Positions 10,896 through 22,900 of a DNA stretch of 64,000 bases are shown in pieces; position 1 is the first letter of the stretch; the number at the start of each line of letters is the position of its first letter. Position numbers and translations under genes: made by a program. The stretch spans positions 1-64,000 of the forward strand of contig NW_024532994.1 in assembly GCF_016097555.1 (NCBI RefSeq). Reading direction: 5' to 3'. The notes under the pieces are model-generated. The model was not told the origin of the DNA and made no database searches. It saw only the letters and a program-made list of their open reading frames with translations. This DNA is from Gigantopelta aegis (lineage: Eukaryota; Mollusca; Gastropoda; Neomphalida; Peltospiridae).

Positions 10896-11318
10896 ACCGG
10901 TTGGTGTTTGTTGGTATGGTGAATACCACTTTGATCAGGAATCCCTCCAGCTAGATCACACGCTGACCTTATGTGTTTATAACTTCTACTAAACTAGGCT
11001 GCTTATTTAGGATCCCATTCTTTGCATGTTATTTTTTACCATGTATGGAAGTTTGCTTGTATAACCTTCAATGATTATTATAATAATTAACCCTGTTGAG
11101 TTTGATTGTTCCCCCTTTATGGTAACTGATGTTATTATACTTTTAAAAAAATTTAATTATCAAGATTTATGAATTAACTTAAAAACAGTAATAGGTGCTA
11201 TGTACTGTTTCCTGTTCTCTGGTACTGACTGTCCCTATGAATATGTTATTTAATTACATTTCAACACTATTTTTCCTCCTCCCATTGAAAAAGAGATGTA
11301 CTCATCCTTGAAGATTGA
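10896..11318. other. Ferritin 3' UTR and convergent spacer
   Basis: AT-rich sequence between the ferritin stop and the presumed stop of the ankyrin gene on the other strand. I see no gene or repeat in it. Confidence 0.5.
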
Positions 11319-14300
11319 TTAGTAGAGGAAACTAGTACTCATTGCAGGAACACTGACTCTCCTTCGAGGTGTTGACATACAAAAATCCAAGGCTAGCAGA
11401 ATACAACATGGACATTGACTGATACTTCCGTCGATCTCTCAGAGAGTCTCTTCAATTGAGCAAGATGTCTATCAGTTAGCAAGTTGTTATGTGAGGAATC
11501 TCTCAGGAGCCCCATACTAGCAAAGACTATTGGAGTCTGTGGAACTTCGTATTGAGTCCGAGAGAGCATCTGAAGAATTACTCACTTGTGTACGGTGGTG
11601 ATTTAAAGATGCATCTGATGAGGGATGTCTATACTCATCATAATCAGCCATGACACTTAAAATACATTGTCTTCTGATCGACTTCGTTGACGTGGAAGGG
11701 TGTGGCTTTCAACAAGATGAGAATTCTTGGGTGTTTTTACGAGGTATTGTATCATGTGGTGAAGACCGGGACAGATTGTCAGCTGACAAGGTCGCACTGG
11801 GTCCTAGTTGGTCTGACAAAGAATGTAATGATAAGTTTAATTTAGTAGGAGTGTTTCTGGTGTACCCTCAGATGAACTGACACTAATCACATGATGAGGG
11901 GGTGTGGTGGAAAGAGTCATTCGCTGTTCGTTTCAATCTGGAGTCAGTAGTAGTCATAAGCATATCAACAAATTCTCCATGTTATCTTGTTTCTCCTTTC
12001 GTTTGGCTTTACTAGCATCTTCCTCTTCCACAGCATAGAGTGACATTCGAGATCCTTTAAAACAATGACCTTCGAAGACTAAAAGGAAACATAATAAATA
12101 ACTATTAATAACTACCTGTTAAACTTGAATATAATCATTTAAACTTAAAATATTTAAAAATATTCTGTTAAAAACTTATTCTCTTAAAGAGCAAGACATA
12201 CGTAGCACTTTTGGAGAATAAACCTCCTCCACTTTTAGTCTTGTTTTCTTTACATTCTTGCTCTTTTCATTTGGAGTAGCTACAACAAAAATGGATTATG
12301 ACAATAATAACTAAAATAATTGTTATTTACAGTTTTTGGTGAATTTTCTTGCGTGGGGAGGACTCAGACCAGGGCTAGTCTGGAAATCCTTGTTTTTTTG
12401 GTCTCAGACTATTGAACAGATAATTAACGTAGCACATAATTATAGTATATGGCATTGACGTACTGGATTTCAAAGATCCTTTTTTTTGGTTTAGGTGAAT
12501 TTTTACCTGTTGATGAGCTCTCTGTTTCCTAAAAGATTGAATCCATTATCTAATCATAGCATACATTATCAACACACTTGACAAGAGTGTATCACTGTTT
12601 CCATGGAGAGCTTGTACAAAGTCATGAATATCTAATTAAGGTGTAATGAAATGGACATAGTTGCTGTGAAGTTACCTTCAGATGGAAGAGGACAAGTATA
12701 TTGTATCAGTCGATTTGTGAGAAAGAACATTAGTATCGTAAATGTGTTGTTTTTGCCTGGTCTTTTTACTGATGCTCTCTCTGAATTTAAAATGTTCTCC
12801 CTAATTTTGGAACCAAATGAAAGTTCCATAATTCAACAAACCAGCTGTAGAGAAATAGTTAGATGGTAAATGATAAGATAATTGAGGGACTTACTTGTAA
12901 ATACTATCAGCATTGTTACTTTGTTACTGGACAATTGAGGAACATTTTTAGGACCTTGATAATAGACGGAATAAATAGTAAATGTATTTATTGAAAATTT
13001 GCTGACCTATTGTTAATTGGTGAAAATCTAACTGACGCATATAATGATTGTATAGCCACCAGATTTTGCCACACCCCACAACAGCTTGATAAACAAAGTT
13101 TGATCTAAAATGATTATATTAAACAAGCTCCTATAATAAACTTCCTTACTTGGTAGGTAGCTCCCTTCCCTTTTCTTGTATTCGTAATAGAAAAAGCTCA
13201 CAAAGTAAATATCGCCCCCCCCCCCCCCAATAGAAAACCCACGCAGGTTCCTCTGAGTCTGTTAGCCATATATGGGCATAGTTCTCCATAACATACTGTG
13301 GAAGCTTTTGACTAGTACTAATAAATGCAGGTCATATGATTATCACATGACTATCACATGTACCTGGTGAATAATGTCCTTGTAGCAATGATATAACATT
13401 GTCTACTTAGTTTGTATCTGCCCGAAGGAATGGATGATTGATGGGCGGAGTCCCCAACATTAAGCCACGCCTTCTCACCAGTCTGATAGCGTTCAGTAAA
13501 GTACGCAATTCAAGAGAGCATCATAGTTTTGTACTTATCAATTCCTTCCATAATCAGTAATGATGACCTAAGTTGAGAATAGATAACACTTCACCTTGCA
13601 GATAGAAAAGAATTCTTACTAATATCACCTGTCAATACATAATAATGTTGATAATGATTGGAAACTTACCCCATTTATTGATAATGATTCAATACTGGGT
13701 GTCTCCAAAGCAAGGCTCTATAAGATCTATTAAAAACAAACATTTTAAATAGTAAGTTTACATTAGATAGTTCAGTTCATGTACCATTGTCATAGAGCAA
13801 TGATATTAAGTCTGTACGAGAGAATGATGGATAGAGTGACACATGAACTTTGTCCATAGAAGTGGAGCAGGTGTTTTTTAGACATGATGACAGATGAGTT
13901 ACTAAGAAACTCAGATCAAACTCAGGAGGTCCATGAATGATAACTGCCTGTCTCTTATCAACTAAAAACCCTTATAAACTAAATTATTTTTCATTAGATG
14001 GGAACATACCACTTCAACATACTCCTTTAATACTGAAAGAGGATACAAAGACACAAAACCAATCCGTTCCATTCCACTTTTCAAACTAACATTGACTTCG
14101 AGCAGGTCTCCCAATTTCCTCCGAATAATTAAGAGCTTCATATGGAGTTATTTATTTTTAGCTTCATTCATACTATGACGACCTATAAAATAGTCCTTCT
14201 ATCATTGCAATATCCAGCTGCAATGGTTTCAATCCATCTTGACGAGTTTGTATGATATCAGTAATCTCTTCTGATAATAATTCAGTATTATTCTGTTAGA

Positions 14301-16023
14301 ATAATAAATAAATCAAATATAATAATTATTATTATTATTATTAATAAAATACCAGAGGTAGGGGGACAAGAGATTGTCTTTAACTTTTCCATGGTATGGA
14401 GGAAGAGTCTGGGAATGACATGGCCTAGTTCCCACAGAAGCCACACCTAGACCATGTACTGTACTGATAAAATTATCCAGGGCACCCTTCACTAGTAAAA
14501 CATATATCATTCCACGTATGATGAGATAAAAACTCGTATTGTTCCAACAATAACACGAGGATAACTTGTTTCACCTGTTTCAATAACAACTCTGACAGTT
14601 TGACAACCTATCAAGTAAATATTGATGTCAACAAAAGTCCTTAACAAATATAACAATACCTTTGTTGACAAAATAAGTTGGCAATCTTTTGTGGCAATAT
14701 TACTAGCAGATCTCCCTGTGGTTCTAGCAGGTTGATATTAACTTCATGGCAGGCGCACAATATTTTCACACACAGCCCTAGTAAACAATAACAATAGTTT
14801 TGAACAATACATAATAATTACTTTAAATATCCTTCAGCTGCAGCCTGGTGTAGAGCTGTGTGACCATCAATATTTTGATAATTAACAATATTGGAAATTT
14901 GACTTGACTCTAGTGAATATTGCAACCAACTAGAATAGATCGCAGTACATCTGGTAAGTCACTTTGGACTCAGCATGAAGAACCTGTGTTTCCATACTGA
15001 AATAAGACATCAAATATAGAGACAATCATTTTTATCCATACCTTTAGTAACACAACTCATATCTGGTCCAGCTTTTAATAACACATCTATACATTCTGAC
15101 GACCATTTTGTAATGCTACATACAGGGCAGTACATCCATCACTGTCTGAAATATTGAGCTCAGCCTCAAATCTAGAAGAAATTTTAAACATCTACAAACA
15201 AAAAGAATGTATTGAATGGTTGGGGGTGAAGTAGGGCAGTGAGATACTAGTTACCATGACAACAGTAACTGTCAAGGGCTGGGAGTTATAATGATAAGGT
15301 GATACGCCAATGTGGTGTGGTGTTTGTGAATGTATGTTCCATAACTTTCTCTATTACCGTCTATGGCCATTCTTGGCTGCAATGATAAGAGGTGGAACAC
15401 CTCTATTCCAGGTTCATTAGGATTACAGCCAGCTTTTAGAAGAACTTGAACACAATCTTTAAAAATTTAAAAGTAAATGATCTTTTTTTTAATTCCAAAT
15501 ACCTGCATTGCCCCTTTCAACTGCTTCATGTAACAACTGTCTACCGTATTCCACAATAATTGGATTGATTTTGATTTATCTTCAGCTAAAATCTTCTGTA
15601 GTTTATTGCTGTCATTGAGTTTAATAGCACACATAGTCTGAGAAAATAATGTCGGAGAGGGCCAATTCTGCAATAGAAAGACAGACAACTTGATAATCAG
15701 ACATTATTTAAGAACTCACCATTTGGTATACCTAGAGCAGTTTTGAACATCACTTGATAATTCACTTAAAACTGTATCATAGAATTCCTGAGAGAAAGCT
15801 CTTGGAAGCGACCCATACTGCTAGAACTTAACACTGATTTCATAACAGTGAGATTTTTATCTTCATCAGCATCTTCTTGAGTCTGTGTCGTCTTTCTTCG
15901 TGATGTAGGTGTCAAGAGAACTTTCAGCTGCAACACTGCTTGTCTCTCTCTTTCTACAAGTATTTCTGCGGCTATGCGTTTCTCTCTCTCTAAATCTAGC
16001 AATCTACTCAACGTAGCTTCCAT
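11319..16023 (-). CDS. Ankyrin-repeat protein with N-terminal coiled coil and Ser-rich tail
   Basis: Starting at 16023 the protein opens MEATLSRLLDLEREKRI and continues as a charged helical, coiled-coil-like segment, then a Thr/Arg-rich linker. Ankyrin repeats follow: LLHEAVERGN-type and DCVQVLLKAGCNPNEPG (15370-15560), DGCTALYVALQNGRQ (15110-15170), and NIDGHTALHQAAAEGYLK (14830-14880). Next come NTELLSEEITDIIQTRQDG (14230-14290) and KRQAVIIHGPPEFDLSFL (13900-13970), which looks like a degenerate nucleotide-binding-like segment without a full P-loop. The C-terminal region is Ser/Thr/Arg-rich (SADNLSRSSPHDT, TPRRRVSVPAMS) and stops at 11319. Coiled coil plus ankyrins plus a long tail recalls CTTNBP2, but I cannot establish that. 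More than ten short introns are present. Whether the exons left of 12600 belong to this gene or to a separate one is uncertain. Confidence 0.55.
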
Positions 16024-16211
16024 TGAATTACGTTGACTGCATTAACATCTTCCATTGTAAATAGTTACAATCTGCAACAAAAACTCGTCTTTTGTACGAA
16101 ATAGGAGCAAGAGAACCCAATCAACGAGCCACGCCTATTTTTTGTTTGGTCGCAAATAATAAACACATTCTCAAAATAGCAATAGTACTATGAATTATAA
16201 TATATTATTCA

Positions 16212-17326
16212 TTATTTACGTGTTTTTTCGTTGGGCGGTGGAAAAACCCGTATATTCATAGTGACAATAACAACATGGGCATAGTTCCTTAGGAGGTGTG
16301 AGTGAGTTCTACAATGATAACAGCGACATGGAGTAGAATCATACCATTTAAAATACCAATAGCTTTGACATTCAGCACAATGACATTGATGACTATTAGG
16401 TGATGGTGGTGATGACGACGATGATAACATTTTCTGGCCATTTATCTTCATAACAAATAGAAGAGACACATTCATTACAATAACAGTGATTATCACAATC
16501 CTCTGGATAACAATCGGGTGGAGTTCTTTGTAAGGCTGGCAAAGGTTGACTAGTACCAGAATATAGTGACGATGATAATTGTGATTCACATATCAACAGG
16601 ATGTGATCAAAACATGTATTATGCAGTGACATGGACTCCTCGTCTTCCTCAAAGCTAGATGATCATATTCATAATGTTCTGATTCTCTTTGTCTCTTCCA
16701 GCTTCTCTATCTTTAGGTATGTATATAATGTCTTCTGAGTCTTCATCTATTAAACTAGTACTGAAAACTTTTTTTTCTTGTTTATTTTGTTTCTCTTCTC
16801 ATCCCAGTTCATTTCCTTTTAAATCTATAACAATTTAATTAAAAATGCCATTAATTAGTGCTATGAATTTATAATGAGTGCTATCACTTACTTTAACAAA
16901 TCGCTCTTTTACAATACTCTGTAAAGCTTCTAGATCAACATCACTCTCATTCCGACTCCTCCACAGCCACATCAGAATACTTTAGAACTAAATGAGAAAA
17001 GAAATGTGGCATATATGCTAATCCCACACCCACCAAAAATTGCATAATTATTTTTATGACTCACCAGTGGCTAGCTCAATGTTCTGCTCTCAGGGGTTCA
17101 TCTTCAATGTTGATAAATCCAATAATTGACCACCTTCTTCATCTTCTAAATAATTACGATTGTACTGAGGCAAACAACAAAATATAAAGGATATATATAC
17201 GTTATTATAAATAGTACCTTTGTTGTGATATTATGAAATATTCTTGCCATTCTGGCGTTGTTTTCAAACTATGGCTCTTATAAAAATAGGCTCATCCATC
17301 TCAGCACCTTCTAAATCCCCCGCCAT
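16212..17326 (-). CDS. Unrecognised protein with Cys/His-rich C-terminus
   Basis: The start MAGDLEGAEMDEPIF at 17326 is followed, over short introns, by an acidic region (NYLEDEEGGQLLDLSTLK; DVDLEALQSIVKERFVK; SLIDEDSEDIIYIPKD). The C-terminus is rich in paired cysteines and histidines: PDCYPEDCDNHCYCNECV, then a Ser run, then HQCHCAECQSYWYFKWY and CRCYHCRTHSHLL, ending at 16212. The CxxC and CxC spacing suggests metal binding. I do not recognise the family. It is divergent from the gene at 17400, with 73 bases between the start codons. Confidence 0.6.
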
Positions 17327-17370
17327 CTTATTTAATAATTTTGAATCAATGAATTGTAAACATAAGATTT

Positions 17371-17380
17371 TGCGCATGCG
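17371..17380. promoter_or_regulatory. NRF1-type palindrome in a 73-base bidirectional promoter
   Basis: TGCGCATGCG matches the core of the NRF1 consensus and is nearly palindromic. It lies midway between the start codons at 17326 (minus) and 17400 (plus), the usual place for NRF1 in bidirectional housekeeping promoters. Confidence 0.6.
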
Positions 17381-17399
17381 TATATAGTAGAATGTTAAA

Positions 17400-18025
17400 A
17401 TGGCTACTTTCATAGAAGTGAGAAGCGGTAGAGACAGGAATGTTTCCACAGGAATGGGGTATATTTTATATTATGACAACTTTGATCATCAATAGGTGGA
17501 GTAGAAATAATCCGGACGTACAAAGCTCTTTCTTTAATGCAAATCCATGCAGCAGTTGGTGGAATGTCCCATGTTCAATGTGTCCTACAAAGTAGAAGGT
17601 ATACTATTGACATATTATATGTTATCTATTGTAGTATAGTAATAATTGTATTTAATTGATATAATATTTTATTTCTAGTTTGCAAATTAAATTATTTTTC
17701 CTTTGACTTTGATAATGATAACAAGAACAGTACTAAGAAACAAGAACAATTGGAACCTCTTCCTCCTGTTGCTGATGAGGGTGTAACAACAGATGAAGCA
17801 TTAGTAGAGGAACAATTAGCTAAACTTGAAAAATCCAGAAGAAAGGGTTTGGAAAACAAAATGTCATTAGATTCAAATATCTATGACATAAAGAAAGTCA
17901 ATAAAATGGATCATCATGGTAGTACATTATTAGCTCCAGAGATTAAAGGAGCACTAGTTAATAATGTTACAGTGAAATTCGGATATATTGAATATCATCA
18001 CAAAGCATTCATAAAAGTTAGATGA
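17400..18025 (+). CDS. Unrecognised small protein, divergent partner
   Basis: The first exon reads MATFIEVRSGRDRN and ends at a GT donor near 17458. A second exon (about 17493-17600) is open in two frames, one giving EIIRTYKALSLMQIHAAV. The last exon (from about 17680) has an acidic Gln/Lys linker, PLPPVADEGVTTDEALVE, and EQLAKLEKSRRKGLENK, ending GYIEYHHKAFIKVR and TGA at 18023-18025. No known domain was recognised. It is probably about 160-170 residues, soluble, with no signal peptide. It shares its promoter with the Cys-rich gene to the left. Confidence 0.6.
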
Positions 18026-18289
18026 TGTTTAGAGTGTGTTGTTTTAAACCATTTTGAAAAGTGATAGCTTATCATAATTATGATCTAATATAAACATGCA
18101 ATTAACTATGTGTAACTTAAGCTTACTATTATGAGATTTGTTTTTGTGGGCCCCCATAAAATTTAACAAATGATAAAATTATTATAATTAGTAGTGTTGT
18201 TCTAGTTTGCTCAAGTAGGACTAGCTTTAGTCTTGGCCCTTAAAATATAACTTTTAATTTTAGTTATTTTAATAGCCTTCGATGGCCGT

Positions 18290-18752
18290 TATCATTAATG
18301 AGATTCATAGGCGACATATACGCGCCCCACAAGAGCATGAAGACAAAATCGTACGTACATATAAAAAGAAACTTGAACGGTCCTGAGTGCCAGTGTGTTG
18401 TGGGCCAGCGTTCTGCAATGCATCAGACCTCTGAGATGGTTACCAGCATACTCTACGGAGTATCCGAAAGGCCGACTAGGATAGGGCTGGTAGTCTCCCT
18501 TTAAACGAGATGAGGCTGGTTGTATTTGTGGTTCCCCGGTTCCTGAATGCAAATTCCCTAAGAGCTGGAATCCCGTACGGCTGGTTTTAAGTTAGGGCGA
18601 CGCTCCAGCCAGGATTACCTCGCGAAGACGAGGGTTACCAAGCCAGGTGGCGGTCCCAGCTAGCAATAGCAGGGAATCCTGGAGCCTAAGTGGAAGCCTG
18701 AGTGGGTGAGCGAGTAGGAATCGTTTGGGCACAACACAAGGGTTTTTTTTTT
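18290..18752. other. GC-richer structured element of unknown class, ending in a T-run
   Basis: This block is clearly richer in G+C than its surroundings and contains no convincing coding frame. It holds several strong hairpins. TACCAGC (18441-18447) pairs with GCTGGTA (18486-18492) and encloses ATACTC-UACG-GAGTAT (18448-18463, a UNCG tetraloop with C-G closure) and CC-GAAA-GG (18464-18471, a GNRA loop). A second domain pairs GCTCCA..GGATT (18602-18616) with AATCCTGGAGC (18675-18685) and encloses CCTCG...CGAGG (18618-18633) and GCTA-GCAA-TAGC (18659-18670). A run of ten T follows (18743-18752). It could be a structured RNA gene transcribed by Pol III, or a SINE-like repeat. No tRNA, 5S, SRP, RNase P or snRNA signature was recognised. 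Confidence 0.55.
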
Positions 18753-18922
18753 ATTTTTTTATTTTTTATAAATCTTAAATCTTACTGGGAAAAAAATGGT
18801 CAGTCTGTCATAGAAAACATTCTATGAAGTTGTATGGTTTGGCTGTAGGCGTGGCTTCAACCTTGTGGCCTTGCCCAGTGTCATGTACATAGCCGTCTTT
18901 AGTATAAGTGTGTACTACAGCA

Positions 18923-19862
18923 ATGAGTGGTGGATTGTGTCCTAGCAAGAGTACAATATATGTGAGCAACCTACCCTACTGTCTGACTAATAATGACTTA
19001 CATAAGGTTAGTAACAACGGAAAATTAAGTATGAAAGGTTATATTTTATTATAATAATTACAGATATTTGAAAAGTTTGGAAAAATTGGAAAGTAAGTTA
19101 ATACAGGCTCAAATTAATGCTACCTAACTAGAATGATGCATATTCTGCTTATATCATATTTGATCTTTCTTTTCAGAGTGACTGTTTTAAAGAACAAAAA
19201 CAACTCGGGAGAGTCAGGGTGTGGCCTTTGTTTTGTTTGTGGATAGAGCATCAGCACACAAAGCAGTGAGAGTATTGAATAACCGAGAAATGTTTGGGAG
19301 AACTCTAAAATGTAGCGTTGCTAAAGATAATGGACGTGCAGCTGAAATTTATTAAGAGAAAAGTGTACAAAAGACAAATCATTTTGTTATGAATGTGGGT
19401 GTGTGAATTTATACATCCATTCTCCAGTCTATTAATCAATTATGCATCCATTAATCAACTTGTTTGTCTATTACAGATATCAGGACATTTAAGTTATCAA
19501 TGTCCTAATAATGCATTAGGAGATCGACAATTGCCACAAAAAAAAAGAAAAAAAGAAAAGATTTTGAGTATGGCTAATAATTCAAAATTGTTATCTACTT
19601 TATAATTTAGTGAAGAGCATGAGGAGGAGGAGAAGGAAGCAGAGGAAGGAGAAGATATCGATGACTTTTCATTAGGAGATGCTATCCGATTGACTCAAGA
19701 AGAAAGAGAAAGAGAAGAACTAGTTAGTTAAATATATGTATCACTATTTATAACATTCTAATATGGTCTAGACTAAGTTTCAATGGAAGACAAACGGAAA
19801 CAGTATGGCCGTCGAACACTACACCTGATTCTTATTTTTCAGATGAGGATGCCAGTGACTAA
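18923..19862 (+). CDS. ZCRB1: ZCRB1, U11/U12 snRNP 31K protein
   Basis: ZCRB1 is a subunit of the U11/U12 di-snRNP of the minor spliceosome. The start MSGG, then [37 protein letters not shown] and [23 protein letters not shown] reproduce the RRM with the family's own wording. The CCHC knuckle is split by an intron: CYECG (about 19388) and [11 protein letters not shown] (about 19480), giving Cx2Cx4Hx4C. A basic [10 protein letters not shown] stretch, an acidic stretch and the end [11 protein letters not shown] with TAA at 19860-19862 complete it. Four or five exons are present. Length is close to the roughly 217-residue vertebrate protein. One frame shift in the RRM looks like sequence error. 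Confidence 0.92.
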
Positions 19863-19969
19863 GTATTCTCAATATATATCAATACAATATAATGAAAATA
19901 TAAGTGTATGCCACTATAACACATATAAATTGAAGTAATAAAACAATAAAAAAACTTTGAACTAAAAGG

Positions 19970-22900
19970 TTAATTGAATAATGACAAATACAGACTGAGG
20001 TCAGGTGCTTTGCTATAATGACTGGATTGCTGTAAAATGTACAGGGACAGTTTTTTAGATAAATAATTTGATTCCAATTCTGTAAATCTTCTCAGCATTT
20101 CTCTAAACCAAGCATCCATGCTATTTCAGTAACAGCACTGTCGTCTGGTAAATTAGCCTATACAGACAGATACAAGTGAATAAATGGATCAATGGACAGC
20201 ACCTACCTCCTCTGGATCAGTTAACATATTAATTACTCTCTTCCATGTTGGCAATAGCTACAATAATTATTATATAAATTATTAATGCAATCACTTGGAC
20301 TTACCAGAGAAAAAAACAGGATATACCGCTGCTAGCTTTTTGAACGAGGTATTAATGTCTGTTCACAAAATGCTTCAACAATGTCATGTGTCAACATCAT
20401 CTAGAAACAACAAAGAGACAAGAGATATATAGGAATAATTAAAATACAGTCTTACCATTCCTGATTTATTAGGTAGCTCAAGTATCTTATCAACCACCAT
20501 TCGCCAAAAATTGGCAATTTCAGGAAGAGCTTGATCAGCAACATGTAATTCTGTGTACACTGTCCATATCTACCAAATATATATGTACATGTACATGTAC
20601 ATGTATAACTTACTGTACAAAAAGAAAGAATACCAGTTTAGTCCCAATATACCAAGCTGATATTCTAACAAGAAAAACAGCAAATAAAATGGCTGTCTCT
20701 ATTTTTACTAACCTCAACAAGATTTTGTAAAGCAATCAAGACTAGTCTGAGAATATTATCAACAGTTTTTTCTGCAGAACCCAGTCGTATGGAGTATCTC
20801 ACATTCGTTAGATATAACACCAATTTTTTATCAAGACAAGCACTAGTTACAGTGCTATGGACCGAGTTATGACACAGACAACCCATTAAAAGCCAGCCTA
20901 ATAACTACATGGAGATAAGTCACATGTAAATCATGTGACATATCACAAGACAATTACCATTAAAGAACTGATATGATCATTGGCAAAGGAAAGAGAGGGA
21001 GGAGGACGTTGTTTGCTAGCATAAGATTTAGTGCTAAAGAGAGGTAACTAGAACTCTTGTAGTCAGTGGTTAATTATAATGTACCTTTTTTCTATCCAAG
21101 AAAAGCTGTATTCTCCCTCAACAATTCTCTGGACCAGCCCCCATGGATGATGTGTACGATTTACTCTCAATGCTACTAACTGAGCCAGCGTCAGCTTCAC
21201 TTGACTAGCAATCTAAATTATGTAGAATATATATGAAATCATCTCTTAATAGTTGGAATTCTCTACTCAAGAGATGTCTGAGGCAGCTGCATTGCCAGAT
21301 AATGAAGGGCCACTCTCATGGAATCTGTAAAGAGACTTTCAATACCAGTTGAATCCTCACCACTATTAACTAAAGCGCTTAAAGGAATCTCCTGATCACG
21401 CTGAAGAGAAAAGAAAACCACTCAATAAAGAGTAACACCTAACATTAACAGACGTACCAGTTGTGGCATATAAAATCTCTCTTCCCATATGTGTCAATGT
21501 AACCCAAGTACGTATATTCATTTAATAGTATTAGAAAGGTCTGACCATAAGCTTATTATGTTTTCAGGTAGTAACAAAGACTGTGGATAAAAGACCCTCG
21601 GAAAATTCCTCAACCAACAGCTTCAATAAAACAAACTTTTTAGGTACCTCACGTCTCTAGTGACAATTTTACTAATAAACAGAAAATGGGTATTCTCATA
21701 CTAACTCTACTAGGAGATTGAAGAAAAGCTTTGTACCAGACCCCCACTAAAGTTACCAGACCCCCTGCAGGACAGTATGTATTGTGCAATCCTTCGGATA
21801 TAATTTCAGGAAATTCTTGTACAATAGCTGTGATAGAGAGCTGAGAAGTAGGGTTGAACCCTCCCTAAAGAGAAAACATATCCTTAATAAATATATGTGT
21901 GTGCATGTGTGATGTTTACTGTTAAATTTGGGTCCGCAAACTTTAATAGTTGTATAATAACACGAAGGAGTGTGTTGAAAAGCAACATGCAACACCTGAG
22001 GATAAAATCTAAAAATAGAACACTATTTTTAGTAACAACTCTTGTACTTACAGTTGGCAATTCTTTTAGTTTCTTCAAAAATATATCCAAGTTAGTTAGT
22101 CCCCCAAAATAACGAGCGAAATTTTCTGGGAGGAGTTCCAAATAAAGGCCAAATTTAACAATGACTGAGTAGTGAGTTCTCTATCAAAGTGGGTGGAGCT
22201 ATTTATGTCCTAACAAAATAGATCATTTTATTGAAGTAATGTATAAACAAGAAATCATGTGACGCATTACATTGTGGTCACACTAGTCATGCTTCAATTA
22301 CCTCTAGAAAATATTCAACAGGAGATGCCAATGTTAAATCGGCTGGATCTATTTCCTCTTCTTCCTCAGTTCCAGCTGGTAGCTGCTGTTTAGTTAAACA
22401 AGACACAACAGCTCTGAAAACAACATCTTTTAGTTCTAGAGACAAGTGGGCGTAGTCAAGTATACATTCATTACTGCATTAGTATCCCAAACCTTTATGG
22501 TCATGACGAAATAGATAAACAAAGACCTTCTCTCAGCAAATTGAGTTAGTACTGTGAGTAAAAACTGTTTAGCAATAGACATACCAGAACCAGGAGGTGG
22601 ATCTGATAAACTACTGCATAATATAAAAAATAAAACAAACTAGTTTGCTAAACTGGTCAGACATGTATTACCTGCTGTCTTGCCAATAATAGTGACCTGC
22701 AATGACAACTCTAAACAAGATAATAATAATTAATTAATTTGCATTATTTTTTCAATATAATACATTTGCCTTACAGCAATGGTATCTGATACAAAGTTCA
22801 AAATAATATTAAGATCTTTTGATATGCAAGTGTACCAGTAGAAAGAACACACAGAGGGTGTGGTCATACTCACTTTGAAATACTTGGTATAATCCATGTG

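Noticed and set aside
18547-18554. Octamer ATGCAAAT as an snRNA distal enhancer
   Set aside because: No proximal element or snRNA sequence follows at the expected distance; a single octamer is weak evidence.
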